From Spirochaetaceae bacterium (lineage in GTDB: Bacteria > Spirochaetota > Spirochaetia > Treponematales > Breznakiellaceae), in NCBI GenBank assembly GCA_031257135.1, contig JAIRPH010000116.1, forward strand, positions 1-38,787: 38,787 nt of DNA, written 5' to 3'. This document shows positions 1 to 7,108 of the stretch, piece by piece. Within the stretch, counting starts at the first letter, position 1. Every line of letters starts with the position of its first letter. A program made the position numbers and the translations under genes. A model generated the notes under the pieces. The model was given only the letters and a program-made list of their open reading frames with translations, did no database searches and was not told the origin of the DNA.

Positions 1-109
1 TGCCGATGTATTTCGGGCGGATTAACACATCGTTTGGGCGCGTAATCTGCGGCTTTTCACCCTCATCCAAGCGTAAATCTTTTACGCCGTACACTTTCGC
101 TATTTTCAT
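1..109 (-). CDS. Zinc-dependent alcohol/sorbitol dehydrogenase, N-terminus (partial)
   Basis: Only the first 36 codons lie in the window; the gene runs off the left edge. The visible protein starts MKIAKVYGVKDLRLDEGEKP and continues through a segment ending IRPKYIG. This is the usual first beta-strand region of medium-chain, zinc-binding dehydrogenases (sorbitol, butanediol or threonine dehydrogenase type), just before the catalytic-zinc Cys. The start is the ATG at 109, preceded by AGGAG with 5 nt spacing. A strong promoter lies about 100 nt upstream and a palindrome sits in the untranslated leader. Family assignment is fairly safe; the substrate cannot be told from this fragment. Confidence 0.75.
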   Translation of the reverse strand, partial: MKIAKVYGVKDLRLDEGEKPQITRPNDVLIRPKYIG

Positions 110-165
110 ATTTACTCCTGTTTTTTCTTTTTTCCTAAAAAACTGCGTAGAAAAACGGGAAAGCG

Positions 166-187
166 TTAATTCGTATATACGGATTAA
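166..187. promoter_or_regulatory. 22-bp near-perfect palindrome (candidate operator)
   Basis: The half-sites TTAAT and ATTAA flank a perfect core CGTATATACG. Only the base on each side of the core breaks the dyad. It lies in the leader of the dehydrogenase gene, downstream of its promoter and upstream of its ribosome site, where a repressor could block elongation. The regulator is not identified. Confidence 0.45.
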
Positions 188-209
188 GTCCGCATAACCG
201 AACTTTTTA

Positions 210-238
210 AATATAGCACGACTTCATTACCCTGTCAA
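210..238 (-). promoter_or_regulatory. Sigma70-type promoter of the dehydrogenase gene
   Basis: Read on the minus strand, TTGACA (238-233) and TATATT (215-210) are separated by 17 bp, close to consensus. The predicted start point near 203 gives a leader of about 95 nt that ends in an AGGAG ribosome site. Unlike most unit-leading promoters in this window, it makes a long leader. Confidence 0.65.
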
Positions 239-275
239 CAATTTTTTTTATCTTGGTCATTCCTGTTTGACCCTC

Positions 276-304
276 TTGACCCTAATGCGCGAGAACCTTA
301 GAAT
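276..304 (+). promoter_or_regulatory. Promoter of the 311-4807 run, leaderless type
   Basis: TTGACC (276-281), a 17-bp spacer and TAGAAT (299-304) are followed by 6 nt and then the ATG at 311. Transcription would start at or next to the start codon, and no Shine-Dalgarno sequence is present. A second TTGACC lies 9 bp upstream in a short tandem repeat. Confidence 0.5.
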
Positions 305-310
305 TTTGGC

Positions 311-733
311 ATGGATGTATATGGTCCTTTGAGGGCGGCGCTTTTTGTTTATGAGTTTCTTCGTCTTCTTGTATTGATAGCGTTGTTTGTGGTAGTACAC
401 CCTCTTCATGAAACCGCGGCGGAAGGGATTTTTCCATATACGGTGTATGTAGTCCCGAACGCGCTGTTTCCCTTGATGACCTATTTCTTGTGGATCCGTC
501 TTTCTGTATATAAGCCGTATATCGCTTTGTATATGGCAGGTAAGACTATTGGACTTGTGTCGATTATCGGAGGCTGTATTTTTTCGTTTCCTGCCTTAAT
601 TCACGTACCGTCTATAGCCTTGACTATGGACCGCCTCATCGCCGGGGTTGTCCTGATCGTAGCCGCCTTGGATGGGCTGACTATCTTCAGCGGATTGATG
701 CTTAATAGTAAACTGAAAAAACTTGAAACGTAG
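311..733 (+). CDS. Small multi-pass membrane protein, unknown function
   Basis: A 140-residue hydrophobic protein with about four predicted membrane helices (roughly residues 10-30, 45-65, 72-97 and 108-130) and a short basic tail, LNSKLKKLET. I do not recognise a family. It is the first gene of a plus-strand run leading into the MinD-like ATPase, lgt and thrC, with 24 nt to the next gene. The ATG at 311 has no ribosome-binding site but sits 6 nt after a plausible -10, so a leaderless mRNA is likely. Its position before an FlhG/MinD-like ATPase and a lipoprotein-modifying enzyme suggests an envelope role, which is inference only. Confidence 0.7.
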   Translation: MDVYGPLRAALFVYEFLRLLVLIALFVVVHPLHETAAEGIFPYTVYVVPNALFPLMTYFLWIRLSVYKPYIALYMAGKTIGLVSIIGGCIFSFPALIHVPSIALTMDRLIAGVVLIVAALDGLTIFSGLMLNSKLKKLET

Positions 734-757
734 GTTCCGAAATATGGAGGTAATTGC

Positions 758-1921
758 ATGCGTATAATTCCCGTTGCAAGCGGTAAAGGCGGGGTAGGTA
801 AATCCTTGATGGTGGCGAACTTAGGGGTGGTCTTTGCTAAATCGGGACAGCGGGTGGTGGTAGCGGATTTGGATCTCGGAGCGTCGAATCTGCATCTCGT
901 ACTGGGACACCAATCCCCAAAAGTAGGGATCGGCACGTTTTTAAACGATACCCGGTTGGATTTTTCTAAAGTCATCGTGGATACGGACGTCCCGGGACTG
1001 CGGTTTATTCCGGGAGATACCGAAATCCCCGGAACAGCCAATCTGAAAGTCTCTCAGCGGAACGCCTTGTGCAAACGGCTCCTCGCGCTCAAAGATGAAG
1101 CGGACATTCTCCTTATCGATCTTGGCGCGGGAACGCATCAGTCTATTCTGGACTTTTTTCTCCTTTCCGGACAGGGCATTGTGGTGACCTCTCCGGCGGT
1201 TACGGCGGTGTTGAACGCCTACGTGTTCCTGAAAAATACGGTCTTCCGCCTGATGTATACGGTTTTCGTCAAAGGCACTAAGGCATACGCCTACTTGGAG
1301 CAGATACGCAAAGACGGCTCAGGACCTCAGAAGCTCTATATCCCGAAGGTTCTACCCGAAATTAAAGAAATCGATCCGGAATCCTATGAAAAGTTTATGT
1401 TCCGCATAAATCAGCTCCACCCCCGGCTGGTCACTAATATGATAGAAGACCCTAAAGATGTGGAAGTAGCTATGAAGATACGCCGATCCTGCGAGGAATA
1501 CCTAGACCTCAAAATAGAGCATCTCGGCGTAGCCTATCGGGACTCTATGCAGGATACGGCATTGGCTTCCCGGCTTCCGGTAACGCTCTATAAGCCTCAG
1601 TCTATCCTAGCTCAAGGAATTTACCGGATCGCGGAAAAAATCCTCAAGTCCCCGGAAGATAAGTTCGCTCCAAACGCGCAAGATATAGACGATAGTTTCA
1701 CCGAAGCCGGAGCCGAAGCGGAAATCGATTTTGAGAGCAAAATGGAATATGTGGAGGAACTCCTCCATTCAGGCGCAATGAGTCAAGGAGACCTCGTGGA
1801 AACCGTAAAAACTCAGCAGTTGGAAATCGCCAAGCTGAAAAAAGAAAATAATTTTTTAAAGCTCAAACTGTCTCAAGCTATGGCTCAGGGCTTTAAGCCC
1901 ACAGCTTCATATAGAGGGTAA
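758..1921 (+). CDS. MinD/ParA/FlhG-like P-loop ATPase with C-terminal coiled coil
   Basis: A SIMIBI-class ATPase of 387 residues. It has a deviant Walker A, GKGGVGKS at residues 9-16, with the signature Lys at 10, a switch region VVADLDLGASNLH (about 34-46), and DILLIDLGAGTH (about 116-127). Members of this family use ATP-dependent dimerisation to position structures such as flagella, septa or chromosomes. The middle (about 165-255) is longer than in typical MinD. The last 70 residues are acidic and then coiled-coil (KTQQLEIAKLKKENNFLKLK), suggesting a partner-binding tail. No MinD-type membrane-targeting helix is obvious at the C-terminus. AGGTAA-type spacing after TATGGAGGT supports the start. 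FlhG/YlxH-like is more likely than MinD, given the spirochaete context. Confidence 0.8.
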   Translation: MRIIPVASGKGGVGKSLMVANLGVVFAKSGQRVVVADLDLGASNLHLVLGHQSPKVGIGTFLNDTRLDFSKVIVDTDVPGLRFIPGDTEIPGTANLKVSQRNALCKRLLALKDEADILLIDLGAGTHQSILDFFLLSGQGIVVTSPAVTAVLNAYVFLKNTVFRLMYTVFVKGTKAYAYLEQIRKDGSGPQKLYIPKVLPEIKEIDPESYEKFMFRINQLHPRLVTNMIEDPKDVEVAMKIRRSCEEYLDLKIEHLGVAYRDSMQDTALASRLPVTLYKPQSILAQGIYRIAEKILKSPEDKFAPNAQDIDDSFTEAGAEAEIDFESKMEYVEELLHSGAMSQGDLVETVKTQQLEIAKLKKENNFLKLKLSQAMAQGFKPTASYRG

Positions 1922-1925
1922 TCCG

Positions 1926-2963
1926 ATGCTCCTAAGTATACCGTTTCCAAGCTGGCTGACGCCGCAAATCATACCGGGTTTCTTTATCCGGTGGTACAGT
2001 CTCATGTACATCGTCGCGTTCGGCATCGCGTTCCTGCTGTACCGCGCCCAAGTGCGGGAACGGCGGTTCCCTATGACCGAAGACGAGCTGTGGGGCTTGT
2101 TTTTCTGGGGCATTTTGTTTCTGGTCCTCGGGGCTAGGATATTCGCTACCATTGTATATGAAACCAGCGACCTCTACCGCCGGGAGCCGTGGCTTGTGTT
2201 CTGGCCCTTCCGAAACGGCGCGTTTACCGGGCTTCAAGGTATGAGCTATCACGGCGGGGTTATCGGCGGGGTTTTAGCGATTCTGATTTACTCCGGAGCG
2301 AAACGTTTCGATTACCGGGAAATCGGCGATATGTTCGCCGCCAGCATCCCCTTGGGCTATACCTTCGGACGGCTCGGCAATTTCGCCAACGGCGAATTAT
2401 ACGGACGAGTTACCGCCCAGCCCTGGGGGATGCTCTTCCCGCAGGCTACGCGGCTTCCCGCACACGAGCCGTGGGTACAGGACCTTGCGGAACAAACCGG
2501 TACCGTCATACAGGGAAACATGGTGAATCTGCCCCGGCACCCTTCGCAACTCTATGAAGCCTTCTTTGAGGGCTTTGTTCTATGGCTTATTATCTGGCTT
2601 TTAAGGAACCGTAAGCCCTTCAAGGGCTTTTTGATAGGCATATATTTCATAGGCTACGGGCTGTTCCGCTTTTTCATCGAGTATTTTCGGGAACCCGATT
2701 CATGGATGGGATACCGGTTCCAATTCGCGGAAACCGACCTTCCCCTTGCGGCGGCTCATCCGCTGTTAAGTTTTTCCACAGGTCAGGTTTTTTGTTTCGC
2801 TATGGTTATGCTTGGACTTTTTTGGCTTCTCATTGCGTCTCACAGTCCTAACCGTCAGCCGGTTTTGGTGTATCTTGACTCAGGCAGAACCAAGTCGAAG
2901 ATGGAGGCGGAACGAAAAGCGGCTCAGAAGGAACGCCGGAAACTGCGGAAAAAATTACGCTAG
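1926..2963 (+). CDS. lgt: Prolipoprotein diacylglyceryl transferase
   Basis: Lgt moves a diacylglyceryl group from phosphatidylglycerol to the lipobox cysteine of prolipoproteins, the first step of lipoprotein maturation in the inner membrane. The 345-residue protein has about seven membrane helices, the YHGGVIGG motif (about 108-115, with the conserved His at 109), the signature GRLGNFANGELYGR (148-161) and RHPSQLYEA. The C-terminus carries a basic extension (KMEAERKAAQKERRKLRKKL) that makes it longer than the roughly 290-residue E. coli enzyme. It starts 4 nt after the ATPase stop, with AGAGGGT upstream. The several lipoproteins in the window are its likely substrates. Confidence 0.96.
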   Translation: MLLSIPFPSWLTPQIIPGFFIRWYSLMYIVAFGIAFLLYRAQVRERRFPMTEDELWGLFFWGILFLVLGARIFATIVYETSDLYRREPWLVFWPFRNGAFTGLQGMSYHGGVIGGVLAILIYSGAKRFDYREIGDMFAASIPLGYTFGRLGNFANGELYGRVTAQPWGMLFPQATRLPAHEPWVQDLAEQTGTVIQGNMVNLPRHPSQLYEAFFEGFVLWLIIWLLRNRKPFKGFLIGIYFIGYGLFRFFIEYFREPDSWMGYRFQFAETDLPLAAAHPLLSFSTGQVFCFAMVMLGLFWLLIASHSPNRQPVLVYLDSGRTKSKMEAERKAAQKERRKLRKKLR

Positions 2964-2987
2964 AAAAAACGCTAAAAAGGAGAACCT

Positions 2988-4319
2988 ATGCAGTATTACA
3001 GCACAAGAAATAAAAAAAACGGAGCGGTGAATTTCGCCGCCGCGGCATTAACCGGGCTTGCCCCGGACGGCGGACTGTATGTCCCTGAAACTCTGCCTGA
3101 ATATCCGCCTGCGGTACGGTCTTCTCTGGGTACTATGAGCTTTCAAGACATAGCCTTTGAGACCATCAAGCCTTTTGTAAGTCCGGAGATACCCGATGCG
3201 GCGTTGGCGGACATGATACATGAGGCTTATTCGTTTGAAGCTCCTCTTCGTCACGTGGGGGATCGGATGGCGCTGGAGCTGTTTCACGGACCTACCGCGG
3301 CGTTTAAGGATTTCGGCGCGCGGTTTATGGCCCGAGCTTTCGCCTACCTCCGCCGAGGGGAAGACAAGCCCCTGCATATTCTGGTAGCCACCTCAGGCGA
3401 TACCGGAGGAGCCGTAGCCGACGGCTTTCACGGCGTTCAGGGCATTACCGTGACGGTATTATATCCTAAAGGACGAGTTACGCCCTTGCAGGAACGGCAG
3501 ATCGCGGGACTCGGCGGCAACATATCGGCTGTCGCGGTAGAGGGCAGTTTCGACGACTGCCAGCGGCTGGTGAAAGAAGCCTTCAAAAACGAAGGCTTGA
3601 AGAAACGCAAGGACTTGTCCTCGGCGAATTCCATCAACGTCTCTCGGCTCATTCCGCAGGCGGCGTATTACGCCGCGGCCGCAGGAAAAGCCTTTACCGG
3701 AGTCCCGGAAAACGCCGAAGGAGTATTCCGGGCTATAGCGAAACAGCCGATAATTTTTTGCGTTCCCTCGGGCAACTTCGGGAACCTCACTGCCGGGCTG
3801 TACGCTCTGGAGATGGGCGCGCCTATCCGAGGCTTCATTGCCGCAACCAACCGGAACCGCTCGGTGCCGGACTATCTTGAAACGGGCTATTATGAAGCTC
3901 GGTTTTCTCAAGCCACGATTTCCAACGCTATGGACGTAGGCGCGCCCAGCAACTTCGAGCGGCTGATCGCGCATTGGTTTTCGCTGAACCAGTTCCGGCG
4001 GATTGTCCGAGGCGTTTGGGTGTCTGACGACGATACCCGTAAGACCATCGCGGAGGTCCATAAAACGACGGGGTATTTCCTTGATCCCCACACCGCGGTA
4101 GGATGGCGCGGAGTCGATCAACTGCTCGCGAACCGCCGGCTTCCTACGGGTCCGCTGGCGGTACTGGCGACGGCGCATCCCGCCAAATTCGCCGAGACCG
4201 TGGAGCCGTTAACCGGTCCGGTTCCGGTTCCTCAGTCTCTTGCGGAAGCGATGAAACGAAAACCCAATGCCGCAATCATTCCCGCGGAAATATCCGCGCT
4301 TTTGGAGGTATTATCATGA
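2988..4319 (+). CDS. thrC: Threonine synthase
   Basis: A PLP enzyme converting O-phosphohomoserine to threonine. The 443-residue protein shows the N-terminal threonine synthase segment (TGLAPDGGLYVPE), the PLP lysine in HGPTAAFKDFGARF (Lys107), the phosphate-binding ATSGDTGGAVADGF and the later FCVPSGNFGNLTAG. Length and order fit the bacterial enzyme of about 430 residues. An AAGGAG site precedes the ATG at 2988. The stop overlaps the ATG of the SEC-C gene by 4 nt (ATGA), so the two are translationally coupled. It is grouped with lgt rather than with other threonine genes. Confidence 0.95.
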   Translation: MQYYSTRNKKNGAVNFAAAALTGLAPDGGLYVPETLPEYPPAVRSSLGTMSFQDIAFETIKPFVSPEIPDAALADMIHEAYSFEAPLRHVGDRMALELFHGPTAAFKDFGARFMARAFAYLRRGEDKPLHILVATSGDTGGAVADGFHGVQGITVTVLYPKGRVTPLQERQIAGLGGNISAVAVEGSFDDCQRLVKEAFKNEGLKKRKDLSSANSINVSRLIPQAAYYAAAAGKAFTGVPENAEGVFRAIAKQPIIFCVPSGNFGNLTAGLYALEMGAPIRGFIAATNRNRSVPDYLETGYYEARFSQATISNAMDVGAPSNFERLIAHWFSLNQFRRIVRGVWVSDDDTRKTIAEVHKTTGYFLDPHTAVGWRGVDQLLANRRLPTGPLAVLATAHPAKFAETVEPLTGPVPVPQSLAEAMKRKPNAAIIPAEISALLEVLS

Positions 4320-4807
4320 AACTCTGTCCCTGCGGCTCCGGCAAAACCTATAGCGAATGTTGCGAGCCGTATATCGCCGGTTCGCAATTACCGCTTACCG
4401 CGGAAGCCCTTATGCGGAGCCGGTATTCAGCCTATACTGAACACGCTATTGATTATATTGTCAATACCTGTATTAGAAAAGGGGGCAAACAGGATATTGA
4501 CGTAAAACAGACTAAAAGCTGGAGCGAAAATTCCCGATGGCTTGGACTGAAGATTCTGTCCGCGGAAAAAGGCGGTCCCAATGATACGGAAGGCACAGTA
4601 GAGTTTGAAGCCGCCTACGAACATGAGGGGCTTAACGACATTCACCATGAAAAAGCTCTGTTTAAGAAACAGAATGATAAGTGGCTCTATGACGAAGGAG
4701 AGATCGTTCCTAAGACGATTGTGCGGTCTAGTCCCAAAGTCGGGCGGAACGATCCTTGTCCCTGCGGTTCCGGCAAGAAATACAAGCATTGCCACGGCAA
4801 AGGATAA
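4316..4807 (+). CDS. YchJ-family (UPF0225) protein with two SEC-C zinc motifs
   Basis: 163 residues. A SEC-C type zinc-binding motif occurs at each end: CPCGSGKTYSECC at about 4-16 and CPCGSGKKYKHCH near the C-terminus. The middle is the NTF2-like YchJ domain (LMRSRYSAY... then WLGLKIL and FEAAY). The domain order is that of E. coli YchJ (152 residues), whose function is not established. SEC-C motifs resemble the zinc tail of SecA and may bind protein partners or ribosomes. The start is the ATG overlapping the thrC stop, with GGAGGT 6 nt upstream; a longer in-frame extension into thrC lacks family similarity. Confidence 0.9.
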   Translation: MKLCPCGSGKTYSECCEPYIAGSQLPLTAEALMRSRYSAYTEHAIDYIVNTCIRKGGKQDIDVKQTKSWSENSRWLGLKILSAEKGGPNDTEGTVEFEAAYEHEGLNDIHHEKALFKKQNDKWLYDEGEIVPKTIVRSSPKVGRNDPCPCGSGKKYKHCHGKG

Positions 4808-4826
4808 CCGAGGCAATACAGGGAGA

Positions 4827-5879
4827 TTATAAAGGAGGCAAGGTATAAGAAACTCGTCCTGCCCGGATATCGTCCATAAAGGCGTTAAATTTCCGCCGAA
4901 TTTCTTCGGGGACGTACTGGGTATAGCCCGGATCGTCCGCGATAAAATCCAGATACCCCTCTTTCGCGCCTACGATTTTCGAGGTTCCGTACTGAATTTT
5001 GCCGGCAAGGACGTCCGCGAGGATTTCTTCGACCAGCTTTTTTTGTTGCATCAGACCGCATCCGATAATAACCCCGGGCGCGCTGGAGTAGGCGTTAATG
5101 TTATGGTATACCAAATAAGCTCCCCGCTCTTGAGCGGTTTTAATCAGCCCCTGAGCCGCGCCTCCGGCGATAGCGGCGAACACGTCGGCTCCGGCGTCGA
5201 TCATGCCGGAAGCGAGTTCGGCCGCCTTATTTGCGTCGAACCAGTTCCCGATTATCCGCAGGTCAACGGTTATCGCCGGGTCGATCCTCTGCGCGCCGTC
5301 CCGGAAGCCCGGCACGATGTGGTTGTTTAAGAGCGGATACTCCTGAGCCGCGATGAACCCGAGCCGTTTATCCGGGTTAGCGTGTTCCATCCCGCTGACG
5401 GTAATGAGTCCCGCCAGATAGCCCAGATACAGAGACTGCTCGTACTGGTTAAAGAGGTACGTGCTGATTTGAGGATTCCCCGAAAAATCCGCGTCAGTAA
5501 GGATGAATTTCTGATTAGGGAATTTTTTCCCCACATTGGCGCAGATTTCCGGCAGGGACGGATTGGAACTGAGAACGAGCGTATACTCGCCGCTTGCGAC
5601 CAGTCCGGTAAGCTGTTCTTCCCACTCGGCTTGATTGAATCCCGCTTCGTAAACTTTAATGTTCACTCCGGCGTGAGCCGCGGCGAAACTCTCCGCTCCA
5701 GCGACCAGCAGTTCATAAGGCGGACTCCCGGCGACCATGCCCGGAATGTAGACCAACACTGATAGCGATTCCGTCGGTTTGTTTTGGGGTTCAGCCTGCT
5801 TCTTGCCGGCTCCAAACAACGCCGATCCTGCAAGCAGGATCAGCAGTCCTGCTAGAAGGGATATTTTTCTTGCAATCAT
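4827..5879 (-). CDS. BMP/PnrA (TmpC)-family periplasmic substrate-binding protein
   Basis: A 350-residue exported receptor of the Bmp/Med family, which in Treponema pallidum includes the purine-nucleoside receptor TmpC/PnrA. It has a signal peptide (MIARKISLLAGLLILLAGSA) followed by AGKKQAEP. No lipobox cysteine is visible, so it may be released by signal peptidase I rather than lipidated. Family segments include FNQYEQSLYLGYLAGL, VPGFRDGAQ, AIAGGAAQGLIKTAQERGA and a C-terminal VPEEIRRKFNAFMDDI. No ABC ATPase or permease lies beside it, so it is an orphan receptor here. The start is supported by a promoter whose -10 ends 8 nt before the ATG. The ligand is unproven. Confidence 0.88.
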   Translation of the reverse strand: MIARKISLLAGLLILLAGSALFGAGKKQAEPQNKPTESLSVLVYIPGMVAGSPPYELLVAGAESFAAAHAGVNIKVYEAGFNQAEWEEQLTGLVASGEYTLVLSSNPSLPEICANVGKKFPNQKFILTDADFSGNPQISTYLFNQYEQSLYLGYLAGLITVSGMEHANPDKRLGFIAAQEYPLLNNHIVPGFRDGAQRIDPAITVDLRIIGNWFDANKAAELASGMIDAGADVFAAIAGGAAQGLIKTAQERGAYLVYHNINAYSSAPGVIIGCGLMQQKKLVEEILADVLAGKIQYGTSKIVGAKEGYLDFIADDPGYTQYVPEEIRRKFNAFMDDIRAGRVSYTLPPL

Positions 5880-5887
5880 AATATTTT

Positions 5888-5916
5888 ATCATATAAGAAA
5901 CCCTCTTGTGAATCAA
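5888..5916 (-). promoter_or_regulatory. Promoter of the BMP-family gene, leaderless type
   Basis: On the minus strand, TTGATT (5916-5911), 17 bp and TATGAT (5893-5888) lead to the ATG at 5879 after only 8 nt (AAAATATT). There is no ribosome-binding site in the gap. Confidence 0.55.
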
Positions 5917-5940
5917 TACCGGTATTTTCTATATTTCAGC

Positions 5941-5969
5941 TTGAATTCCCTTTTCTTTAGTGATATTGT
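5941..5969 (+). promoter_or_regulatory. Probable aroB promoter
   Basis: TTGAAT (5941-5946), 17 bp and TATTGT (5964-5969). The predicted start near 5976 gives a leader of about 35 nt that contains the AGAGGA ribosome site at 5995-6000. It is divergent from the BMP-family promoter. Confidence 0.4.
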
Positions 5970-6010
5970 AGTGATATAGTGTACAAGAAGCTATAGAGGA
6001 CGATATTTTG

Positions 6011-7108
6011 ATGAACCGGGAATATACATTTTCCTTTGGGGGCAACTTATCCTCCGTCCGTATTAGAAAGCATATTCCGTCTCTTGACGATATTATATCA
6101 TTTTATGGAAGCGCGCCGGGGAATGTCTTGTTCGTATGCGATACCCATACTCGGTCTATCGCCCGGCAGATATTAGGGGAGAAAGACGCGCCGCTCTGCG
6201 AGATTCAAAGCGGAGAAGCCGCCAAAAACTGGGCTTCAGTCGAAACCATTCTGAAGGCGGCAAAAGACGCGGCTCTGGGCAGAGACGGCCTGTTTGTAGG
6301 AGTCGGAGGAGGCGTCGTCAGCGATATGACCGGGTTCGCGGCTTCGATTTATATGCGAGGCGCGGGATTGTGCCTCGTCTCGACCAGCCTTTTGGGGATG
6401 GTTGACGCCGCGGTAGGCGGAAAAACCGGATTCGACCTTTTCGGCATGAAAAATTTCGCCGGAACCTTTTATCCTGCGCCGCTTGTTTATATGCCTGTCT
6501 CAAGCCTGACCTCTTTGCCGGAACGGGAATGGAAATCCGGCATGGCGGAAATTATCAAAACCGCAACGCTGGATACAAGCGATGAACAGGAGCGGTTTTG
6601 GTCTCTGCTCGCGGCTTTATCCCGCGATACGGCGGAACAGGATATATTAGTTGAGTGCATAGCCCGGTCGGTACAGCTCAAGGGGCGCGTCGTTGAGGCT
6701 GATCCTAAAGAAACCGGTAATTTTCGGGCATTACTCAATCTGGGGCATACTTTCGGTCACGCCCTAGAGTCTTCCATCGGGCTGGGACAGATAACCCACG
6801 GCGAAGCGGTTGCTTGGGGCATGGCCCGCTCGTGCGATCTGGGGCTTGCTCTGGGGATAACTCCTCAAGACCGCCGTGAAAAGATACTCGCTCTGCTTTC
6901 GGCTTTCGGCTATGAAACGAAGACGCCTCACCCGCTTATGCGGGACACAGAGGCGTTTATGCAGGCGTTGCGGAACGATAAAAAAAAGAAAGCCGGAAGC
7001 CTTCGTTTCATTGTTCCCGCTCGAACCGGGGCGGTATTGGTTTCCGGGGAACAGGCGGAGCCGCGGGTTTTAGCGCGTATTATCGGAGGATACAGTGACT
7101 GCCTTTAA
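6011..7108 (+). CDS. aroB: 3-dehydroquinate synthase
   Basis: Converts DAHP to 3-dehydroquinate, the second shikimate-pathway step, using NAD and a divalent metal. The 365-residue protein shows the NAD-binding GVGGGVVSDMTGF, the STSLLGMVDAAVGGKTG block, KNFAGTFYPA, SGMAEIIKTA and the metal-binding LNLGHTFGHALE. AGAGGA at 5995-6000 serves either this ATG (10 nt away) or a TTG at 6008 (7 nt away), which would add one residue. The end overlaps the next gene by 14 nt. The first pathway enzyme, DAHP synthase, is encoded about 24 kb away in this window. Confidence 0.95.
   Translation: MNREYTFSFGGNLSSVRIRKHIPSLDDIISFYGSAPGNVLFVCDTHTRSIARQILGEKDAPLCEIQSGEAAKNWASVETILKAAKDAALGRDGLFVGVGGGVVSDMTGFAASIYMRGAGLCLVSTSLLGMVDAAVGGKTGFDLFGMKNFAGTFYPAPLVYMPVSSLTSLPEREWKSGMAEIIKTATLDTSDEQERFWSLLAALSRDTAEQDILVECIARSVQLKGRVVEADPKETGNFRALLNLGHTFGHALESSIGLGQITHGEAVAWGMARSCDLGLALGITPQDRREKILALLSAFGYETKTPHPLMRDTEAFMQALRNDKKKKAGSLRFIVPARTGAVLVSGEQAEPRVLARIIGGYSDCL

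Noticed and set aside
6..197. Plus-strand reading frame of 63 codons at the left edge
   Set aside because: It overlaps the 5' end, ribosome site and leader of the minus-strand dehydrogenase gene; the peptide has no family features and no ribosome site.
3459..4178. 239-codon minus-strand reading frame inside thrC
   Set aside because: An opposite-strand shadow of the well-conserved threonine synthase, rich in Arg and Pro as expected for antisense of a GC-rich gene.
4103..4315. N-terminal extension of the SEC-C protein
   Set aside because: The extra residues are an out-of-frame reading of the thrC end; the ATG at 4316 has GGAGGT and begins exactly at the first SEC-C motif.
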